Assembly: GCF_020172685.1 (NCBI RefSeq) | Contig: NZ_CP083986.1 | Location: forward strand, 1,893,219 to 1,922,606 | Origin: [Mycobacterium] nativiensis | GTDB lineage: Bacteria > Actinomycetota > Actinomycetes > Mycobacteriales > Mycobacteriaceae | Length of the DNA: 29,388 nt | Direction of reading: 5' to 3' | Shown: piece after piece, positions 18,699 to 25,792 of the stretch | How positions within the stretch are numbered: position 1 is the first letter of the stretch | How the letters are laid out: every line of letters begins with the position of its first letter | The notes under the pieces: generated by a model | The model's database searches: none | Told to the model about the DNA's origin: nothing | Seen by the model: only the letters and a program-made list of their open reading frames with translations | Position numbers and translations under genes: made by a program

Positions 18699-19187
18699 AT
18701 GACCGACATCCTGTACGCCGACGACCTGGAACCCGGCCACCAGATTCCGCTCGGGCAGTACACCGTGACCGAAGACGAGATCGTTTCCTTTGCGCGGCAA
18801 TGGGATCCGGTGTTCATTCACGCCGATCCCGCCGCCGCTGCGGAATCACCGCTCGGCGGCGTTATCGCCAGCGGGCTGCATACGTTGGCGATCTACCAGC
18901 GCCTTGCCGTGCAAGCCCTGTGGTGCCGCTTCAACGGGGGGATCGGTCGTGCTTTCGAAATCCATTTCCGCCGTCCCGTGCTGCCCGGCACCACAGTGAC
19001 CGGGCATCTCACCATTGGGACGGTGATGCCCCGACCCGAACGTGGCGATGCCGAAATCACGATGACCGCAGAGCTTGTGGACGACAACGGCGACATCGTT
19101 CTCGACCTGACCAACCACTCGTTACTTCCGCTGCGCAACGCCAACCGCACGCGCAGCAGAACCAGATCCGCCGGCGCGCGCAGGTGA
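18699..19187 (+). CDS. MaoC-like hot-dog dehydratase
   Basis: 162 residues of the MaoC/R-specific enoyl-CoA hydratase family. The hydratase motif FARQWDPVFIHADP (31-44) supplies candidate catalytic Asp36 and His41, followed by the conserved GGVIASGLHTLAI (53-65) that lines the active site. The central helix and strands continue through FEIHFRRPVLPGTTVTGHLTIG. These enzymes hydrate enoyl-CoA or act in fatty-acid chain modification; the substrate is unknown. The ATG at 18699 is selected because GAGGAGG lies five bases upstream. It is divergent from the XRE regulator, which could control it. The last 15 or so residues (RTRSRTRSAGARR) are basic and probably disordered. Confidence 0.88.
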   Translation: MTDILYADDLEPGHQIPLGQYTVTEDEIVSFARQWDPVFIHADPAAAAESPLGGVIASGLHTLAIYQRLAVQALWCRFNGGIGRAFEIHFRRPVLPGTTVTGHLTIGTVMPRPERGDAEITMTAELVDDNGDIVLDLTNHSLLPLRNANRTRSRTRSAGARR

Positions 19188-19221
19188 ACAACCCGCGCCC
19201 AGCCGATGCGGTTGCCGTGTC

Positions 19222-19470
19222 CTAGCGGTCGTCTTCGGGTTCGACCGGCGTGACGATCGAGGTGCCGTCCTCGAGTTCGGTCAGCGTCACCATCTTCGGG
19301 TCGGGATGGATCCGGTCGGCGATGGTGCGGCGCCCTTTGTCGATCACCGATTTGGCGATCGGACTGCTGGTCATCGCGTGGTAGGTGCCGACGATCTGCT
19401 CGTAGCGGCGGCGTCCGGCCTTGGTGCCCATCACGTAGCCGACGCCCATCACCACGACGTATCCGATCAA
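19222..19470 (-). CDS. Small conserved mycobacterial protein (Rv2342-like)
   Basis: 82 residues. A short hydrophobic N-terminus (IGYVVVMGVGYVMGTKAGRRR) may anchor it in the membrane. It is followed by RRYEQIVGTYHAMTSSPIAKSVIDKGRRTIADR and an acidic tail. The start is a TTG at 19470 with an AGGAA ribosome binding site six bases upstream. Its size and its position between dnaG and tRNA-Asn fit Rv2342 of M. tuberculosis, a protein of unknown function. It is transcribed away from the tRNA. Confidence 0.72.
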   Translation of the reverse strand: MIGYVVVMGVGYVMGTKAGRRRYEQIVGTYHAMTSSPIAKSVIDKGRRTIADRIHPDPKMVTLTELEDGTSIVTPVEPEDDR

Positions 19471-19603
19471 TGCGGTTCCTTACAACAGACGGTGCGGTGG
19501 TTCCATCCTGCCTCACGCGGCGCCCGGGTGTTTCGGTGCGACCCCCGTTGGTCGGGGCCGCGTTCCGGATGCGCTACAGTCTTGGAGTCCACGAGGACAG
19601 CAG

Positions 19604-19679
19604 TCCCCTGTAGCTCAATTGGCAGAGCATTCGGCTGTTAACCGGAGGGTTGGTGGTTCGAGTCCACCCGGGGGAGCCA
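19604..19679 (+). tRNA. asnT: tRNA-Asn (GTT)
   Basis: A 76-nt cloverleaf with CCA encoded. The acceptor pairs 19604-19610 with 19669-19675, with one G-U pair. The anticodon stem 19630-19634/19642-19646 encloses a loop with GTT at 19637-19639. The T-arm contains GGTTCGAGTCC. The discriminator base is G, as expected for tRNA-Asn. It occupies the same neighbourhood as asnT in M. tuberculosis. Confidence 0.97.
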
Positions 19680-19705
19680 CGTTTGAAAGCGGCGTCGACC
19701 CAGGC

Positions 19706-20101
19706 TCAGTCGAGCCTGGGAATCACCGAAGGACCAGTCTGCTGAGGCTGGGCCGGTGCGGCGAACATCGACTGCTGTGACTGCGGCTGTTGTTGCTGCT
19801 GCTGGGCCGCGCGGGCCTGAGCGATCGCGTTGATCAACGGGCTGGCCGCCATCATCTCGCGGCGCTCTTCTTCGCTCAGCTCGTAGATCGCCCACGCGCC
19901 CCAGGCGGCCGGGCGCACATACAGGGTGACCTGCTGGCGGCCGTTGTTGAAGACGGCCGGAATCGCGACGGCCCGATCGGTGACCGCGAAGCTCGCCATC
20001 TCCTCGGTGATCCGCTGGATGTCGGCGGAATCCTGCAGCTCATAGGTCGGCGACTGGCCGCCCTTGGTCGGGGTGGCATTCAGCGCGAGGAACCACGCCA
20101 T
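19706..20101 (-). CDS. Small protein with Gln-rich tail, unknown function
   Basis: 131 residues. The first 95 look folded: AWFLALNATPTKGGQSPTYELQD, then ITEEMASFAVTDRAVAIPAVFNNGRQQVTLYVRPAAWGAWAIYEL and a helical EEERREMMAASPLINAIAQARAA. From about residue 100 there is a low-complexity tail of Gln runs, Pro and Ala ending in SVIPRLD. No signal peptide is present. The ATG at 20101 has GGAG eight bases upstream. I do not recognise the family. It lies just downstream of tRNA-Asn on the opposite strand. Confidence 0.75.
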   Translation of the reverse strand: MAWFLALNATPTKGGQSPTYELQDSADIQRITEEMASFAVTDRAVAIPAVFNNGRQQVTLYVRPAAWGAWAIYELSEEERREMMAASPLINAIAQARAAQQQQQQPQSQQSMFAAPAQPQQTGPSVIPRLD

Positions 20102-20232
20102 GGTTGGTACTCCTTTGGTTGGGCGTCGATGCCGACAGCCTATAGACGAGTCCCGGGGGATACATCGGCGGTCGCTTACGCTCCGGCAACACATCCCCGC
20201 GAGCCGGTCCCTGAACCGGGTTTAAATAAGGT

Positions 20233-21369
20233 GTGCGTTGGAAATTGAGCCGATTGTCGGCGCTGTTGTGCGTCCTGGTCGCGAGCTGCGCGCCGTGCGA
20301 TATCCCCGCGGCGGCGCCGGGACTGCAATATCTCGGCCAGGCCCGACTGGCGTCGCACACGATGTTCGACGGCACCGTCGTCGGCGGCCTGTCGGGGATC
20401 AGTTACGACCCGGGTCGGGACTGCTTCTACGTGATCAGTGACGACCGGTCGACGACGGGTCCGGCCCGGTTCTACACGGTGCGGCTCGCACTGTCAGATC
20501 GTGGCGTCGACGACATCACCGTGAGCACCGTCCACCCGTTGCTGGACGAGGGCGGGCGGCCGTTCGCCCCCTTGAACGTCGACAGTTCGCCGCCCGTCGT
20601 GCCACCGGACCCCGAAGGCATCGCGTTCGACAGCCGCCGGCAGAGGCTGTACTGGACATCGGAGGGGGAGCGGCGCACCGGCCGGGACGGTGCGGTGTTG
20701 GCCGACCCCTGGATCCGGATCGCCGGGCTTGACGGCGGTTACCTCGGTCGATTCGACATACCACCGCAGCTGGCCATGTCGGCGCAGCACACCGGGCCGC
20801 GGCGCAACACCACGCTCGAAGGACTGAGCCTGACCGCCGACGGCCGGATGCTCTTCGCCGCGATGGAGGGGCCGGGCTACGACGACGGCGCGCTGCCGGA
20901 TCAGTCCCACGGTGCGCTGACCCGTATCACCGCCTACCGGCTGGACGACGGCGACAAGTGGGCCACTCCGGTGGCCCAGTACGCCTATCCGCTGGAGCCG
21001 GCGACCGCCCCGGCCCAAACCAATGGGCTGACCGATCTGGTGGCGTTGTCGGACTCCACGTTCCTGGTGATCGAGCGGGCGTTCAGTGCCCGTCCGACGG
21101 TCCGGTTGTTTCGGGCCGATATCGGCTCCGGGGCCACCGACGTGCTCGGGATGCCGGCCCTGACCGGGGCGGCGGTGACTCCGATGACCAAGACACTGGT
21201 GGCCGACCTGTCCACCACGCCGGGGCTGGATCCGCTGGACAACATCGAGGGGATCACGCTGGGTCCGCGGCTGCCCGACGGGCGGCAAACGTTGGTGTTG
21301 GTCAGCGACGACAACTTCTCGCCGCGTGAGGTGACCCAGTTCCTGGTGTTCGCGATGCCGGCGCACTAG
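20233..21369 (+). CDS. Phytase-esterase-like domain protein, putative lipoprotein
   Basis: 378 residues. The N-terminus RWKLSRLSALLCVLVASC fits a lipoprotein signal with lipobox VAS-Cys19; a second Cys follows at 22. The body matches the esterase-like phytase (beta-propeller) family: GGLSGISYDPGRDCFYVISDDR, then PDPEGIAFDSRRQRLYWTSEGER, NTTLEGLSLTADGRMLFAAMEGP and, near the end, DNIEGITLGPRLPDGRQTLVLVSDDNF, each a propeller-blade DxEG(I/L) element. The usual product name overstates what is known; enzymatic activity is unproven here. The GTG at 20233 is the first usable start and lies just after an AT-rich TTTAAATAAGG; start confidence is moderate. An extracytoplasmic location is inferred. Confidence 0.8.
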   Translation: MRWKLSRLSALLCVLVASCAPCDIPAAAPGLQYLGQARLASHTMFDGTVVGGLSGISYDPGRDCFYVISDDRSTTGPARFYTVRLALSDRGVDDITVSTVHPLLDEGGRPFAPLNVDSSPPVVPPDPEGIAFDSRRQRLYWTSEGERRTGRDGAVLADPWIRIAGLDGGYLGRFDIPPQLAMSAQHTGPRRNTTLEGLSLTADGRMLFAAMEGPGYDDGALPDQSHGALTRITAYRLDDGDKWATPVAQYAYPLEPATAPAQTNGLTDLVALSDSTFLVIERAFSARPTVRLFRADIGSGATDVLGMPALTGAAVTPMTKTLVADLSTTPGLDPLDNIEGITLGPRLPDGRQTLVLVSDDNFSPREVTQFLVFAMPAH

Positions 21370-21584
21370 AAGCATTAGAAGTTGCATCGCATAGCGATTA
21401 ACTGAGGCGAGCCGGGCCGGCACAGACTGAATGAGCACGCCTGCCTCGGAATTCGTAGTTTTCGAATGCCACCTGGTGCAATTGACGATTTGGGGTATCG
21501 AAAAGGGTCATGTTCATCACTGGACTGATAGCGTTAGAACAATGCGGAGCGACTGCCGGTTAGTGACGAGGCTGAGATCGCGCG
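21370..21584. other. Intergenic region between phytase-like gene and TetR pair
   Basis: 215 bases, more AT-rich than the surroundings, with no supported gene. It must hold the promoter of the TetR pair, but no clear -35/-10 pair or long palindrome is visible. Confidence 0.4.
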
Positions 21585-22277
21585 TTGGCTGACTCCACCG
21601 ACCGGCGCGCTGATGCCACGCGCCAGCAGATCATTCGCGCCGCTGCGCATCAGTTCGCCCAGCGGGCCTATCACGACGTCGGCCTCGACGACATTCTGGC
21701 CGAAGCGGAGTTGACCAAGGGCGCAATGTATTTCCATTTCCGGTCCAAGCATGCGCTGGCCCTGGCCGTCATCGACGGGCAACTCGCCCGGGCGGGCGCA
21801 GCGGTGCAGGAACTGGTGGATCGCAAGCTCTCGGGGTTGGAAACCCTGATCGACTTCGGTTACCAGATGGCGGTCGAAGACATCACCAGCGATGCGGCCC
21901 GAGCGATGCTGCATCTGCTGCCGGTGGTCGGCCGGACCGAGGGACTGCAGACCAAGGTGCTCAACGACGCGGTCGAAGCGCTCAGCGTGGTGGCCGAGCG
22001 GGCCATCGCCGAAGGCGACGTCGTCGACGCTGACCCGCATGACGTGACCCGGATGCTCCTGGCCCTGTACCTGGGGCTGCGGCAGGCGGGCGACCTCGAC
22101 GAGCCCGAACAGTTCCTGCGGCGGTTCGAGCGGGGTTGGGCGGTCGTACTGCCCGGCGTGGTTCCCGTTGATCGGATCGACTATTTCCTCCAGTTCATAC
22201 GGAGGCGTACCACGCTGGCCATCAAGGCCACCTCAGGCGCGGAGAGTCCCGACGTGGCGGGCGATCGGGTCAGCTGA
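21585..22277 (+). CDS. TetR-family regulator 1 of a tandem pair
   Basis: 230 residues. The N-terminal DNA-binding domain is at about 10-57: ATRQQIIRAAAHQFAQRAYHDVGLDDILAEAELTKGAMYFHFRSKHALALAVI. The helix-turn-helix and YFHFRSK resemble gamma-butyrolactone-receptor-type (ArpA/ScbR-like) TetR proteins, an inference from motif similarity only. The C-terminal part is a helical ligand-binding domain. The start is TTG at 21585: an in-frame stop at 21573-21575 leaves no alternative upstream, and the conserved domain begins soon after. Its TGA overlaps the ATG of the next TetR gene (TGATG), so the two are translationally coupled. Confidence 0.9.
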   Translation: MADSTDRRADATRQQIIRAAAHQFAQRAYHDVGLDDILAEAELTKGAMYFHFRSKHALALAVIDGQLARAGAAVQELVDRKLSGLETLIDFGYQMAVEDITSDAARAMLHLLPVVGRTEGLQTKVLNDAVEALSVVAERAIAEGDVVDADPHDVTRMLLALYLGLRQAGDLDEPEQFLRRFERGWAVVLPGVVPVDRIDYFLQFIRRRTTLAIKATSGAESPDVAGDRVS

Positions 22278-22957
22278 TGGCACGCCAGGTTCGGTCCGAG
22301 GCGACCCGGCGAAAGCTGCTCGACGCGGCTATCGAGGTGTTCGGCGAGGTCGGCTACGTCGCGGCCGGCCGAACCGCGATCATTGAGCGGGCCGGGGTCA
22401 CCAAAGGTGCCCTCTACCACCATTTCGACTCGATGGACGCTTTGGTGGTCGCGATCATCGAAGGCGGATTCTCCACCGTCTTGAGCACCTTTCGCAGCAT
22501 GTGCCGGCCGTCGTCGCCGGCCTTGGAAGGCATGATCCACGGCATGTTCGCCGTCACGGCGGTGCTGGCCGCGGACAAGGAGGCGCGTGCCGCGGGCCAC
22601 CTGGTCTTCGCGCTGGCCGACTCGAACGATCTGGGAGCCGAGGTCGCCGGGGACTGGATGGACGCAGTGACGTCCCAGGCCGGACGGGCGATCGCCGAGG
22701 GCGATGTGCGCGCGGACCTCGAACCGGGACAGGTCGCCGAGGCGATCACCGGGGCCATGCTCGGGACGTGGCTGCTGTCTCCGTCTCGCGGTGACGGCGT
22801 CGGCCGGCTGACCCGGATGTGGGAGGCGCTGCTTCCCGCGATGGTGGCCGAGGACGCCCTGCCATACTTCCGGCAGTTCCTGGCTCGTGAGGCGCTGCGA
22901 CATGACGTCGGCCCCGCGCCGGACGGCAGCGAGGCCGACTCAGCCGCCGAGGCCTGA
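22277..22957 (+). CDS. TetR-family regulator 2 of a tandem pair
   Basis: 226 residues. The DNA-binding domain is at about 5-55: SEATRRKLLDAAIEVFGEVGYVAAGRTAIIERAGVTKGALYHHFDSMDALVVAIIEG. It is followed by an all-helical ligand-binding domain and an acidic tail (GSEADSAAEA). It shares the overall plan of the preceding gene but is clearly diverged, so this is not a recent duplication. The ATG at 22277 overlaps the upstream stop. It converges on the PAS gene with only four bases between the stop codons. Targets are unknown; the immediate neighbours contain no obvious pump or enzyme that it would control. Confidence 0.9.
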   Translation: MARQVRSEATRRKLLDAAIEVFGEVGYVAAGRTAIIERAGVTKGALYHHFDSMDALVVAIIEGGFSTVLSTFRSMCRPSSPALEGMIHGMFAVTAVLAADKEARAAGHLVFALADSNDLGAEVAGDWMDAVTSQAGRAIAEGDVRADLEPGQVAEAITGAMLGTWLLSPSRGDGVGRLTRMWEALLPAMVAEDALPYFRQFLAREALRHDVGPAPDGSEADSAAEA

Positions 22958-22961
22958 GCGC

Positions 22962-23366
22962 CTACCGCTCATCGAGCCACAGCTGCTCGGTGAGGTCTTG
23001 GAACGTAGCCAGGGCTACCCGGTCGTCGGCGCGTTCGAGCGCCGATTTGCTCATCAGCGCGCGCACCGTTGAGCCATCCCGATGTTCCAGGGACACAACA
23101 AGATTGGCCAGTGAGTGCATCACCGAAAGGGCGGACTCCTCGGCCGGCGGAACCTCGCCGAAGATCTGCCGGAATTCCAGGGCGAGCACCTCGTCCTGGG
23201 CGTAGCCCAGCATGGCGGCGAACCCACTGTTGGCGAACAGGATGGTGCCGTCGTCGGCGATCGCCAGTACCGGTACCGGGATCCGCTCGAGTGCGACCAG
23301 GGCGGGCAACTGCCGCAGGGTGTCCATCGGGTTCTGAGGGGTTTGCGCGTTCCGCCGTCGCTCCAT
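22962..23366 (-). CDS. Stand-alone PAS-domain protein
   Basis: 134 residues consisting of one PAS domain (about 25-125): IPVPVLAIADDGTILFANSGFAAMLGYAQDEVLALEFRQIF, then VVSLEHRDGSTVRALM and VALATFQDLTEQ. No kinase, GGDEF or other output domain is attached, so it would sense a small ligand, redox state or partner and act through another protein. The ATG at 23366 is chosen because CATAAT lies six bases upstream on the minus strand with no ribosome binding site (leaderless); the frame open to 23495 passes through that promoter. It is on the same strand as, and downstream of, the GGDEF-EAL gene, but a long gap separates them. Confidence 0.82.
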   Translation of the reverse strand: MERRRNAQTPQNPMDTLRQLPALVALERIPVPVLAIADDGTILFANSGFAAMLGYAQDEVLALEFRQIFGEVPPAEESALSVMHSLANLVVSLEHRDGSTVRALMSKSALERADDRVALATFQDLTEQLWLDER

Positions 23367-23372
23367 GCATCG

Positions 23373-23378
23373 ATTATG
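23373..23378 (-). promoter_or_regulatory. -10 element for leaderless PAS gene
   Basis: Minus strand CATAAT is followed by six bases and then the ATG at 23366. Five of six bases match TATAAT. Confidence 0.5.
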
Positions 23379-23484
23379 ACGGGAGGTGCCGGTGGGACGG
23401 ACACCGTTCGCGCTGCAAGTACGACGAAAAGGTGGTGGTAGCACCGCCGGCAACGGACACGCCTGACGAACAGTCTCGTAATGA

Positions 23485-23513
23485 TTGGACTGCATCCGAA
23501 AAGTATGTATTAT
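23485..23513 (+). promoter_or_regulatory. Near-consensus sigma-A promoter in an intergenic region
   Basis: TTGGAC (23485-23490), a 17-base spacer and TATTAT (23508-23513). This is one of the best -35/-10 pairs in the window and it points away from both neighbouring minus-strand genes into a stretch without a recognised gene. Transcription is predicted to start near 23520. Confidence 0.55.
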
Positions 23514-23519
23514 CTCCGT

Positions 23520-23745
23520 TTATGCGAGGGACTGGTTTGCAAGGCTTGGGTGCGCCGCAGCGCGCGCCATGGTCTGCGCCGTGTGCGTCCCTCCCCAAGC
23601 TTCGCCCGGGGCACCTCGAGGGGTCCGCATCGCCGATTGCCGCTGTTCGCAGAGACGCGCAGGTGCACCGCACCTACCGCGGGACTCGCCGGCAGGCAGT
23701 CGGGGGTGCGGTTGTGTGCCGCTTGTACCGGGCGTCGTTCTTTTC
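23520..23745 (+). ncRNA. Candidate structured RNA (or leaderless small ORF), unassigned
   Basis: The region downstream of the promoter contains several inverted repeats. GAGGGAC (23526-23532) pairs with GTCCCTC (23587-23593). Inside that lies a hairpin, 23549-23555/23562-23568, with one G-U pair. ACCGCACC (23667-23674) pairs with GGTGCGGT (23705-23712). A T-rich GTTCTTTTC follows near 23730. Alternatively, an ATG at 23522 opens a 91-codon frame ending at 23797 that would be leaderless, but its third positions are clearly less GC-rich than real genes here and it matches nothing I know. Helices are easy to find in GC-rich DNA, so confidence is low. The transcript would run into the 3' end of the GGDEF-EAL gene in antisense. 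Confidence 0.28.
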
Positions 23746-25597
23746 AGATGACGAGCGCCTGGCTGTCGGCCAGGAAGGGCATCGCCATCCAGCGTGACGC
23801 CAGCATTGCTTCGGCGGCGGCGCCCGGTACCGGGCGGGAGAACAGGAAGCCCTGAGCGCGGTGGCAGCCGTGCCGCATCAAGGTGAGTGCGGCCGCGGAG
23901 GTTTCCACGCCCTCGGCAACCACCTGCAGGCCGAATGCCTCGGCGAGGGCGATGATCGCCCGGACGATCGCGAGGTCGCCGGCGTTGGCGCCCAATTCAC
24001 GGACGAACACGGTGTCGATCTTGAGCGTGTCGACCGGTAGGTCCTTGAGGTGCGACAGCACGGCGTAGCCGGTGCCGAAGTCGTCGATGGCGATCTTGAC
24101 CCCGGCCTCGCGCAGCTCGGCCAGGGTGCGCCGGGTGGTCTCGATGTTCTGCACCACCGCGCGCTCGGTGATCTCCAGGCACAACGTGCCGGGGCGCAGA
24201 CCGAACTCCTCGACGGTGTCCACCACGTTCTGTACGAAACCGCGGGCCGCCAACTGGATGGGGGAGACGTTGACCCGCAGGGTGGCGTTGGTCCGAACGC
24301 CGTTGGCCTGCCACTGGCTGAATTCGGCGCACGCACTGCGCATCACCCAGCGGCCCAGGTCGTCGGCGAGGTTGGCCGATTCGGCGATGCTGATGAAGGA
24401 GCCGGGCAGCAACAACCCGCGGGTGGGATGGCGCCAGCGGACCAGCGCCTCGACCGCCACGATCGCGCCGCTCCACAGGTCGACCTCGGGCTGGTAGTAC
24501 AGCAGTAGGGACTCGTCGTCGATCTTGCCCTGCAGGTGAAGCTCGATGTCCTTGCGGAACAAGCTCTTCAGCGACATGTCGTCGGTGGAACTGACGGTCT
24601 GGTTGCCGCCACCGCGTTTGGCGGCCAGGACGGCCTCGTCGGCGCGGTGCAGCAGGCCTGCGCTGGTGTCCTCGCCGGGCAGCCCGACGGTCACGCCCAC
24701 GCTGACCGTGCTGGTGACGGTGTGACCCTGGATCTCCACCCGGTCGCGCAGCGCACCCTGGAGCCGGTCGGCGAAGGTCTCCGCGCTGGCCATCGACATC
24801 GGCCAGTCCGGGATGACGACGAACTCGTCGCCGCCGATCCGGGCCGTCATGGTGCGGTTGCCGGCGTAGGCCCGCAGTCGCCTGGCGAAGTCCTGGATGA
24901 ACCAGTCGCCGGCGGAGTGCCCGAGGAAGTCGTTGATCGGCTTGAGCCGGTCCAGATCGATATAGAAGACGCCGACCGGGCCGGGGTTGCCCGCCACGAG
25001 CCGCTCGGACAGGTGGGCGACCAGTGCGCGCCGGTTGTGCAGACCGGTCAGGTCGTCGTGATCGGCGAGGTAGCGCAGCCGCTCCTCGGCCACCAGGCGG
25101 GCCTGTAACTGCGCGAACAGTGATGCGATCGCCTCGATCGTGTTGAGTTCTTCCGGTCGCCACTTTGGCCGGCGGAACTTGACCAGGCCGAGCATGCCGG
25201 TGGTGACCGGGCCGGAGATCAGCGGGGCGGTGGCCACCGACAGCGATTCCACGGCGTGGTCTCTCGACATCTCACGCACATAGCCCGAGTCGTTGGGCTC
25301 TGGCCGGATGACCGCCACCCGCTTGCCGTGCGCGCAGGTGGTGAAGACCGGATCGGCGGTGGTGAACGAGACCACGGCCAACGGGTCGGGGTTCGGCGGA
25401 TCGGCGCGCGGCGGCCATTCCGCCACCAGCTTGGAAGCGCGGATCTCATGGTCGTTGTGGCGCAGGAATCCGGCGTCGACGTTGAGTTGCTCCACCAGGG
25501 TCTGCAGCACTCGTTCGCTGACCTCGGGCGCCGTGGACGGCGTGGTGGCCATCAGCTGGGCGGCGATCGAGGTGACCAGAGCCAATCTGTCCGCCAC
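23744..25597 (-). CDS. GAF-GGDEF-EAL bifunctional c-di-GMP enzyme (Rv1354c/DcpA-like)
   Basis: 617 residues. A GAF-like sensory domain (about 25-165) is followed by a diguanylate cyclase domain with an intact GGDEF motif at 255-259 (ARIGGDEFVVI). The EAL phosphodiesterase domain has EAL at 383-385, NVSPIQL, EITERAV, DDFGTGY (505-511), KIDTVFV and AEGVET (561-566). Both catalytic motifs look complete, so synthesis and breakdown of c-di-GMP are both plausible, as reported for the M. tuberculosis and M. smegmatis relatives of the same architecture. The position of the inhibitory RxxD I-site upstream of GGDEF does not hold Arg and Asp (GNRT instead). No transmembrane helix is seen, so it is cytoplasmic. 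The GTG at 25597 has AAGGA upstream. Confidence 0.95.
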   Translation of the reverse strand: MADRLALVTSIAAQLMATTPSTAPEVSERVLQTLVEQLNVDAGFLRHNDHEIRASKLVAEWPPRADPPNPDPLAVVSFTTADPVFTTCAHGKRVAVIRPEPNDSGYVREMSRDHAVESLSVATAPLISGPVTTGMLGLVKFRRPKWRPEELNTIEAIASLFAQLQARLVAEERLRYLADHDDLTGLHNRRALVAHLSERLVAGNPGPVGVFYIDLDRLKPINDFLGHSAGDWFIQDFARRLRAYAGNRTMTARIGGDEFVVIPDWPMSMASAETFADRLQGALRDRVEIQGHTVTSTVSVGVTVGLPGEDTSAGLLHRADEAVLAAKRGGGNQTVSSTDDMSLKSLFRKDIELHLQGKIDDESLLLYYQPEVDLWSGAIVAVEALVRWRHPTRGLLLPGSFISIAESANLADDLGRWVMRSACAEFSQWQANGVRTNATLRVNVSPIQLAARGFVQNVVDTVEEFGLRPGTLCLEITERAVVQNIETTRRTLAELREAGVKIAIDDFGTGYAVLSHLKDLPVDTLKIDTVFVRELGANAGDLAIVRAIIALAEAFGLQVVAEGVETSAAALTLMRHGCHRAQGFLFSRPVPGAAAEAMLASRWMAMPFLADSQALVI

Positions 25598-25792
25598 GAT
25601 GTCCTTCCCCCGAAGACCTCAGCCCGGCGCCCGAGCGCCATGGGCCGCGGGAAGACCTCGGATCACTTCGGGCCGATACAGCAGTGAGCATATTCGACAA
25701 ACAGGCCGGGCGGGAAACTACTAGGGCGAATTCCTGCTGGTCCGGCGGCGCCGACCCCCAGCGCCAGGCTCCGCCGCGCTTGCGATCGGCGC
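25598..25792. other. Intergenic region upstream of the GGDEF-EAL gene
   Basis: 195 bases with no supported gene. GAAGACCTC occurs twice close to the GGDEF-EAL start (near 25612 and 25650). No convincing promoter pair or terminator was found. Confidence 0.35.

Noticed and set aside
23069..23797. A 242-codon plus-strand frame across the PAS gene and the intergenic region
   Set aside because: The first half is antisense to the well-supported PAS gene and has shadow-like composition. Only the part after the promoter at 23485 deserves attention and is reported separately.
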